From contig WOZC01000074.1 of NCBI GenBank assembly GCA_011620465.1, positions 1 to 5,279 of the forward strand: a DNA stretch of 5,279 nucleotides, written 5' to 3'. Below, piece after piece: positions 1 to 5,279 of the stretch (within the stretch, counting starts at the first letter, position 1; each line of letters starts with the position of its first letter). A program made the position numbers and the translations under genes. The notes under the pieces were generated by a model, which was given only the letters and a program-made list of their open reading frames with translations, did not search any database and was not told the DNA's origin. The DNA is from Anaerolineaceae bacterium. Its GTDB lineage: Bacteria; Chloroflexota; Anaerolineae; Anaerolineales; Anaerolineaceae.

Positions 1-161
1 AGCCGTACGGAGGGGGTTCATCTCCCTCCGTCGATAGTCGTGCAAGCCAACGCAGTGGCTGGAGCCAAGCCCCTCCCGCACAGAATCAATCGAGGAAAAA
101 AGTGAGTCCTGTGGTCAATTTGCGTGCATCGTCAGGAGACTGGCAGAAACGGAAGTCTTTC
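1..161. other. Region downstream of mutS, no complete gene; structured sequence
   Basis: This stretch follows the mutS stop. It holds the 8-bp inverted repeat at 7-31, a short CGA-TAG-TCG palindrome at 32-40, and a set of nested complementary segments at 40-81. On the minus strand there is a run of six Ts (101-96), but the only stem before it is a weak 5-bp pairing (133-137 with 107-111, 21-base loop) ending five bases short of the Ts, so a terminator is not convincing. A minus-strand frame is open from a TGA near 116 to the left edge, with possible starts including GTG in the low 80s and ATG at 21. No protein family could be recognised from the short translation. No tRNA or mutL was seen. 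Confidence 0.5.
7..31. repeat. perfect 8-bp inverted repeat (hairpin) downstream of mutS
   Basis: ACGGAGGG at 7-14 is matched exactly by CCCTCCGT at 24-31, around a 9-base loop. The stem has six G-C pairs and two A-T pairs. It is not followed by a T-run on either strand, so it does not look like a standard intrinsic terminator. On the minus strand the first arm contains GGAGGG and the loop contains an ATG (21-19), so the hairpin could instead cover the ribosome binding site of a gene that runs off the left edge. The pairing is certain and the function is unknown. Confidence 0.55.
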
Positions 162-2732
162 CTAATTTTCCGGGAAGAAAGCCTTTTTCCATTCATACAA
201 TTTATTCAGTGCTTGAATTGGTGTGAGAGATTCAAGGTCGAGGGTTTTGAAAGCATCCATCAAGGGATTGTTCTCCGGGAACAAACGCAACTGCTCCTTT
301 TCCGCACTAACCTCAGGCAAGGTTGTTCCCGAACTGGTTTCCAATTGTTTCAAAATCTCGTTTGCGCGCGCAATTACCGGCGCTGGCAGTCCTGCCATCT
401 GTGCGACGTGGATACCGTAAGAGCGGTCAGCCGCACCTGGAACGATCTTGTGCAGGAAGATCACCTGCTCATCAGCCTCTGTGACCGCCACATTGTAATT
501 GCGTACTCCCGGGAAGAGCTCTGCCAGCTCGGTCAGTTCGTGGTAATGGGTGGCAAAGAGCGTATAGGGCTTCAGCTTTGGATGACTGTGCAGGTACTCG
601 ATGATCGCCCAGGCGATCGAGAGCCCATCATAGGTGCTGGTACCTCGCCCGATCTCATCCAGGATCAACAGGCTGCGTGGGGTGGCATTGTTGAGGATAT
701 TGGCGGTTTCGAGCATCTCCACCATGAAGGTCGATTGCCCCTGGTGAATGGCATCCTGCGCGCCAATACGAGTAAAAACCCGGTCAACGACGCCAATTTC
801 CGCCTTGTCTGCAGGGACAAAGCTGCCAATCTGTGCCATTAACACGATCAGTACGACCTGACGTAAAAAAGTGGACTTACCGCTCATATTTGGTCCGGTG
901 ATCAGGCGAATAATCTCACCGGCTTCAAATACGGTGTCGTTAGCGATATATCGCGAACGGTTGTTCAATTGCTCTACCACTGGATGCCGACCTGCCAGGA
1001 TACTGATGCCCTTCTCCTGCTTCAATGTTGGTCGAACGTATTTGTTCAGCGCGGCAACCTCAGCCAGCGAGAGCAGGCAGTCCAGCCTGGCAATGCAGCG
1101 GGCGGTTTCCAGTAAGGCCTGGCTCGATTTCGCCAGTTGCGCGACCACCTGGTGGAAAACTTTCACCTCAATATCATGGATCTGGGACTCCGCGTTGAGT
1201 ACCAGCGATTCATATTCCTTCAATTCAGGGGTGATAAAGCGCTCACTATTGACCAGCGTTTGTTTTCGGATGTAATCTTCGGGAGCTTTGTCTGCCAGCC
1301 CACGGGATATCTCAATGTAATAACCAAAAACCTTATTAAAGCCTACCCTCAGGGTTTTCAAGCCGGTGCGCTGGCGTTCGGACGACTCCAGCGAATTGAT
1401 CCATTCCCGCGCATGTTTTGAAGAAGAAACAACCTGGTCAAGCTCCTGCGAGAAGCCCTCCCGGATCAGACCAATGTTATTCAGCGTGGCTGGCGGATCA
1501 TCGCTGATCGCCCTTTCCAACAGGTCCAACTCGCTCTCATATGTCCGCCAGCCTTCCAGGACTGGGATCAAGGCGGGCTGATCGCTCTCCAGCAAGCTCA
1601 TCAAGCCAGGTAAGGTTCCCAAATCCTCCCGCAGTGCCACCAGATCATTGGGGCGAGCAGAACCATTTACGAGGCGGGTTACCAGGCGTTCCAGGTCATG
1701 AAGCTGTTTGAGGATTTCCGCGATCTGCTTTCGCTCAACACCGCGCTCATGAAAGTAAGCCACCGCATCCAGGCGCTGGTTGATTCGCTCAATGTCCAGC
1801 AGAGGTTTGTTGACCCAATTACGCAGAAGGCGTTTGCCCATGGGTGTTTGGGTTTTATCTAAAATCCCCAGCAGCGAGCCTTCGGTTTTTTCATCGCGCA
1901 GCGTCTCGGTTAACTCGAGATTGCGGCGGGTCTCAGCATCCAAAACCATGAAATCCGACAGGCTGTAAGTGCTGAATGCGAGCTCGATGTCCAGTAATCC
2001 TTTTTGGGTCTCCTGAAGGAATTTGAGCAAAGCTCCGGTGGCACGCACAGCAAGTGGGTAGGGTTTGAGCCCCAATCCTTCCAGGTCGCTTACCCGGAAT
2101 TGACTTTTGATCAACTCCTGGGCACGTCCAGGTTCGAAATACCAGTTGGGGATTCGGGTCAGGTTGAATTCGAGCAAGTCTTTTTCATCGGAGTTTTCAG
2201 AAATCAGCAATTCAGCCGGATGTAAGCGTTCCAACTCTGCCCGTAAAAGCCGGTCCACATTGCCACCCGAGAGCTCGGTGGCAGCCAGCTCACCCGTAGA
2301 AACATCCACAAAAGCCAATCCGGCTTTGCCATCCTGCAGAAAGAAGCTGACCAGGTAGTTGTTTCTGCCGCTGGGCAATAATTGTGGTTCGACCACTGTA
2401 CCCGGGGTGACCACCCGGATCACTTCACGTGGGAAGAGCCCTTGATCCGGCTGATCACCCACCTGTTCACAGATGGCGACATGAAAACCTTTTTCGATCA
2501 GCCTGCCGAGATAGTTATCAACCGCATGAAAGGGGATGCCCGCCATTGGGACGCGTACCCCCTTGGCGACTGGTCGCGAAGTCAGAACGATATCCAGTGC
2601 CTCCGACGTCTTGCGGGCGTCATCGTCGAATGTCTCATAAAAATCGCCCAGCCGGAAAAACACGATGGCATCTGGATATTCTTTTTTGATCTCCAGGTAT
2701 TGCTGTCGTAAGGGCGTGATTGTTTCGGTCAT
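162..2732 (-). CDS. mutS: DNA mismatch repair protein MutS, complete (856 aa)
   Basis: MutS binds mismatches and small loops in newly replicated DNA as a dimer and uses ATP to become a sliding clamp that recruits MutL. All domains are present at normal family length. The N-terminal mismatch-binding domain carries GDFYE (29-33), whose Phe and Glu contact the mispair. A connector domain follows (about 125-250), then the core and lever helices with the clamp (LVNSERFITPEL, about 493-504). The ATPase domain has Walker A GPNMSGKST (613-621), signature STFMVEM (667-673), Walker B LLILDE (688-693) followed by IGRGTSTYDG, and H-loop ATHYHEL (727-733). The tail contains QLRLF (814-818), a probable beta-clamp-binding peptide, and ends in a short helix (LTPIQALNKLYEWKK). 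The ATG is well placed because an in-frame TGA lies four codons upstream, with three sense codons between. The gene follows alaS by four bases and ends in TAG. No mutL follows in the visible 161 bases. No inactivating change was seen. This is MutS1 rather than MutS2, because it has domain I and lacks a Smr tail. Confidence 0.98.
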   Translation of the reverse strand: MTETITPLRQQYLEIKKEYPDAIVFFRLGDFYETFDDDARKTSEALDIVLTSRPVAKGVRVPMAGIPFHAVDNYLGRLIEKGFHVAICEQVGDQPDQGLFPREVIRVVTPGTVVEPQLLPSGRNNYLVSFFLQDGKAGLAFVDVSTGELAATELSGGNVDRLLRAELERLHPAELLISENSDEKDLLEFNLTRIPNWYFEPGRAQELIKSQFRVSDLEGLGLKPYPLAVRATGALLKFLQETQKGLLDIELAFSTYSLSDFMVLDAETRRNLELTETLRDEKTEGSLLGILDKTQTPMGKRLLRNWVNKPLLDIERINQRLDAVAYFHERGVERKQIAEILKQLHDLERLVTRLVNGSARPNDLVALREDLGTLPGLMSLLESDQPALIPVLEGWRTYESELDLLERAISDDPPATLNNIGLIREGFSQELDQVVSSSKHAREWINSLESSERQRTGLKTLRVGFNKVFGYYIEISRGLADKAPEDYIRKQTLVNSERFITPELKEYESLVLNAESQIHDIEVKVFHQVVAQLAKSSQALLETARCIARLDCLLSLAEVAALNKYVRPTLKQEKGISILAGRHPVVEQLNNRSRYIANDTVFEAGEIIRLITGPNMSGKSTFLRQVVLIVLMAQIGSFVPADKAEIGVVDRVFTRIGAQDAIHQGQSTFMVEMLETANILNNATPRSLLILDEIGRGTSTYDGLSIAWAIIEYLHSHPKLKPYTLFATHYHELTELAELFPGVRNYNVAVTEADEQVIFLHKIVPGAADRSYGIHVAQMAGLPAPVIARANEILKQLETSSGTTLPEVSAEKEQLRLFPENNPLMDAFKTLDLESLTPIQALNKLYEWKKAFFPEN

Positions 2733-2750
2733 GAGGCTATTTCAGGTTTT
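2730..2750 (-). promoter_or_regulatory. alaS-mutS junction: mutS start region without a clear Shine-Dalgarno
   Basis: Read on the minus strand, the alaS stop TAG is followed by CCTC and then the mutS ATG. The roughly 15 bases before the ATG (AACCTGAAATAGCCTC) contain no GGAG- or AGGA-like sequence. No promoter could fit in the gap. The layout therefore suggests one transcript, with ribosomes that finish alaS re-initiating at mutS or starting there without a strong anti-SD contact. The spacing and sequence are seen directly. The coupling is inferred. Confidence 0.5.
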
Positions 2751-5279
2751 CAAGTATGTAAGCATCTACCTGTGCTAACGCCTCAACCAGTTTAGAGGGG
2801 TCTTTCCCACCTGCCTGAGCCATATCCGGGCGACCGCCGCCTCCGCCGCCAACCACCTGGGCGACTCTTTTGATCAATTCGCCAGCTTTCAGACCGCGCT
2901 GGATCAGGTCTGGTGTAACCGCTGCGATAAGCGATGGTTTTTCGTTGATAACTGTACCGAGCACAACGACACCGCTGGGGTGTTTTTGTCGGAATTGGTC
3001 TGCCAGAGAGCGCAGCGCGTCAACATCGGCATTGGGGATGATCGCGCTCAGTACCGGAATACCTGAAACCTGCCTGACATCCGCCATTTTTTGCTTGAAA
3101 GCTTGATTTGCGGCTTCAGCACGCACCTGTTCCAGCTCGCAGTAAGCCTGTTTGAGCTCAGTTTCGAGCCCTTCAATCTTGTTCAGCACATTAGCTGGAC
3201 TGCTTTGCAGGAAGGAGGTGACTCCATTGAGAAGGTTGATGTTCTCCCGCGCAAAATGATAGGCACCCAGACCGGTTACCGCCTCGATGCGCCGAACGCC
3301 GGCAGCGACGGATGACTCAGACAGTATGTAGAAAGAGCCAATTTCAGCGGTATTGTCCACGTGCGTGCCGCCGCACAATTCATAAGAGACTCGACCTCTT
3401 TCATCTGCTACTTCGATTGTGCGCACTGTTGAGCCATATTTCTCGCCAAAAAGCGCCATGGCACCTTCGGCTTTTGCCTGCTCGAGCGATTTTTCTGTTT
3501 TGAGGACTGGGTATTCTGCTGTGATCAACTCATTCACGCAATCTTCGATCCTCAGCAAATCGGCTTTTGAAACCGCATGTGGATAGTTGAAATCGAAACG
3601 CATACGCTCAGGATCCACGACTGAGCCGGATTGGTGTACCTTGTCGCCTAAAACGTGGCGTAGGGCAGCATGCAGCAGGTGTGTGCCAGTGTGATTGCGC
3701 ATAGTCGCGCGGCGTGAAGGCACGTCCACGCTGACTAATGCGGCTTCATCTACTTTAGGTGAACCTGATTTGACTTTTCCTGAAAGCAAGATCAATCCGG
3801 TAACAGGCTTGTAAGTACGAGCGATTTCGACCTCCCAGCCTGGCTTCTGACTGGAAACCACCTTTCCTGTATCGCCAATTTGCCCACCGGATTCAAGATA
3901 AAGGGGGCTTTCGGTGACCACCAATTCAACTTCGTCTCCAACCTGAGCTGTTTCTACCAACTGTCCGCCACGAATAATGCCGACCAGTTTGGCTGCTGAG
4001 GTGAAGGAGGTGTAAGGGTCGTAGAGCACACCATCAACAGGCAATTTATCCTGGGCTTGCAGGTCGCTCAAAACCGCAGCATAAAACTCAGTATTGTTAC
4101 CGTTCATATCGGCAAAGGCAGAACCTTTACCGGAAGCCTGTCGGTGGGCTTCCATCGCTTCGTAGAATCCGGTTTCATCAACACGCAAATTAGATTCCGC
4201 CAGGATGTCCCGCGTGATTTCCACCGGGAAACCCAGAGTGGCATAAAGATCGAAAGCCCGTTTACCATCCAGGGTGGTCTCATTCGATGCCTTGAGCCCG
4301 TCAATGTAAGTTTGCAGTTGTGAAAAACCACTGTCAAGGGTTTCGGCAAAGCGTTTCTCTTCATTGGTCAATGTTTCTTCGATCAACGCCTGGTTGGCGA
4401 CCAATTCAGGGTAAGCCTGTTGGTAGTTTTCAATCACCTTGGAGGCGACCTTCGCCATGAAGGGCTCGCTGAGGTTGATCTTCCGGGCAAAACGAGCCGC
4501 GCGGCGAATGATCATACGGCAGACATAATTCCGTCCAATGTTGCCTGGAATAACCCCGTCCGCGATCAGGAAAGCGGCTGCCCGTACATGGTCAGCAATT
4601 ACCCGGTATGAGGTCAGATTAACAGCGCGTTCCTCGTCAGTTTGACCGGCGAGACGCTGGGTTTCATCCAGAAGAGGTTTTAGCAGGTCGGTTTCATAGT
4701 TTCCGCGGACGCCCTGGATGATCGAGACTATTCGTTCAAACCCCATACCGGTATCGACATGGCGTTTGGGCAGCGGTTGAAACGTGGTGGGAGAGGTGCG
4801 GTTATATTGTATGAAAACGTTGTTCCAGATTTCAACGATGCGGTTGCAGTCGCCGTTCACCTCGCAGACATGCCCGGGGGTGTCTTTCATGTTGCAGAAT
4901 GCGGGTCCGAAATCGTAATGGATCTCGCTGCAGGGTCCGCAGGGACCGGTCTCCGCCATTTCCCAGAAATTATCCTTACGTCCGCCTGTAACCAGGTGCG
5001 AAGGGTCGAAGCCGGGTTGAGCCAGCCAGGCATCACGGGCTTCTTCATCTGTGGGCAGGTCTCCCTGATCATCCACGAAGTAAGTTGCGTATAGTCGTTG
5101 AGGGTCAAGTCTCCATACTTTGGTGAGCAGCTCCCAGCTCCAGTAAATTGCTTCTTTTTTATAGTAATCGCCAAAAGACCAGTTTCCAAGCATCTCAAAG
5201 AAGGTGTGGTGGGTGTTATCGCGTCCTACGGTGTCGAGGTCGTTGTGCTTCCCCGAAACGCGCAGGCATTTCTGGGAGT
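2737..5279 (-). CDS. alaS: alanyl-tRNA synthetase (AlaRS), 5' end cut by window edge
   Basis: This cytoplasmic class II synthetase joins alanine to tRNA-Ala using ATP and clears mischarged Ser/Gly-tRNA-Ala. The frame stays open to the right edge. The first visible residues are SQKCLRVSGKHNDLDTVG, which aligns near residue 65 of E. coli AlaRS, so about 64 residues are missing, 846 are visible and the full length is near 910. The Met at 5193 (FFE-MLGNW) is internal, not a start. Numbering from that Met, the class II motif 2 block (FFEMLGNWSFGDYYK) opens the protein and motif 3 is DTGMGFER (147-154). From memory, N124 of IWNN and D147 match the alanine-binding pair of E. coli. The editing domain carries the zinc set HTGTH (501-505) and CGGTH (607-611). 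A likely coiled coil (about 660-705) precedes the C-terminal DHHA1-type domain, with six glycines then RPDMAQAGG (782-796). The gene ends with TAG four bases before mutS. An unusual cysteine spacing follows GPCGPC (see findings). The identification is secure. Confidence 0.98.
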   Translation of the reverse strand, partial: SQKCLRVSGKHNDLDTVGRDNTHHTFFEMLGNWSFGDYYKKEAIYWSWELLTKVWRLDPQRLYATYFVDDQGDLPTDEEARDAWLAQPGFDPSHLVTGGRKDNFWEMAETGPCGPCSEIHYDFGPAFCNMKDTPGHVCEVNGDCNRIVEIWNNVFIQYNRTSPTTFQPLPKRHVDTGMGFERIVSIIQGVRGNYETDLLKPLLDETQRLAGQTDEERAVNLTSYRVIADHVRAAAFLIADGVIPGNIGRNYVCRMIIRRAARFARKINLSEPFMAKVASKVIENYQQAYPELVANQALIEETLTNEEKRFAETLDSGFSQLQTYIDGLKASNETTLDGKRAFDLYATLGFPVEITRDILAESNLRVDETGFYEAMEAHRQASGKGSAFADMNGNNTEFYAAVLSDLQAQDKLPVDGVLYDPYTSFTSAAKLVGIIRGGQLVETAQVGDEVELVVTESPLYLESGGQIGDTGKVVSSQKPGWEVEIARTYKPVTGLILLSGKVKSGSPKVDEAALVSVDVPSRRATMRNHTGTHLLHAALRHVLGDKVHQSGSVVDPERMRFDFNYPHAVSKADLLRIEDCVNELITAEYPVLKTEKSLEQAKAEGAMALFGEKYGSTVRTIEVADERGRVSYELCGGTHVDNTAEIGSFYILSESSVAAGVRRIEAVTGLGAYHFARENINLLNGVTSFLQSSPANVLNKIEGLETELKQAYCELEQVRAEAANQAFKQKMADVRQVSGIPVLSAIIPNADVDALRSLADQFRQKHPSGVVVLGTVINEKPSLIAAVTPDLIQRGLKAGELIKRVAQVVGGGGGGRPDMAQAGGKDPSKLVEALAQVDAYILENLK

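Noticed and set aside
7..40. T-arm of a tRNA or 3' end of tmRNA (GGGGG-TTCATCT-CCCTC)
   Set aside because: The loop lacks the conserved A of TTCRANY, the stem extends to 8 bp in a different register, there is no CCA or acceptor partner, and no D- or anticodon arm is present.
40..81. Integron attC site
   Set aside because: The self-complementary shape suggested it, but no good GTTRRRY / RYYYAAC core pair is present and there is no integrase or cassette.
96..137. Intrinsic terminator for the alaS-mutS transcript
   Set aside because: The T-run (minus strand, 101-96) is real, but the only stem before it is 5 bp with a 21-base loop and ends five bases from the Ts. It is too weak to call.
102..842. 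A long open frame on the plus strand (246 codons, GTG start) antisense to the mutS 3' end
   Set aside because: Its translation shows no recognisable domain. The opposite strand codes for the conserved MutS ATPase domain, so this frame is a by-product of that coding sequence.
4104..4364. An open frame on the minus strand in another frame inside alaS
   Set aside because: It lies wholly within the intact alaS frame, has no recognisable motif and no credible start signal. It is a shadow of alaS.
5191..5193. alaS start codon at the ATG at 5193
   Set aside because: The frame continues upstream through conserved AlaRS sequence (GKHNDLDTVG and THHTFFE), so this Met is internal and the true start is outside the window.

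Overview
The window holds two ordinary housekeeping genes, both on the minus strand and packed end to end. They are the 3' part of alaS (alanyl-tRNA synthetase, cut by the right edge) and then a complete mutS (DNA mismatch recognition ATPase). Only four bases separate the alaS stop from the mutS start, so the two are very likely co-transcribed, and mutS translation may be coupled to the end of alaS. Together the two genes cover positions 162-5279.

The remaining 161 bases, at the left edge, lie downstream of mutS. They hold no complete gene and no mutL. They do contain a perfect 8-bp inverted repeat and a dense set of shorter self-complementary segments. The start of another minus-strand gene could lie under the inverted repeat, but only seven codons would be visible.

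The proteins are clearly bacterial. The wording of several conserved blocks resembles what I remember of Chloroflexota, particularly Anaerolineae. Examples are the MutS N-terminus with its TSRPVAKG block, and in AlaRS the GNWSFGDYYKKEAI block and the cysteine-rich stretch before the IWN motif. This assignment rests on recall, not on a search, and is moderate to low in confidence.

AlaRS charges tRNA-Ala and hydrolyses mischarged Ser/Gly-tRNA-Ala. MutS detects mismatches left by replication. Both protect information fidelity, but co-transcription does not prove a shared regulatory purpose. Both genes look intact and functional in every motif I could check. I see no mobile element, CRISPR array, tRNA gene or clear new system here. 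The points most worth a second look are an alternative cysteine cluster in AlaRS, the tight alaS-mutS junction without a clear ribosome binding site, and the structured segment downstream of mutS.
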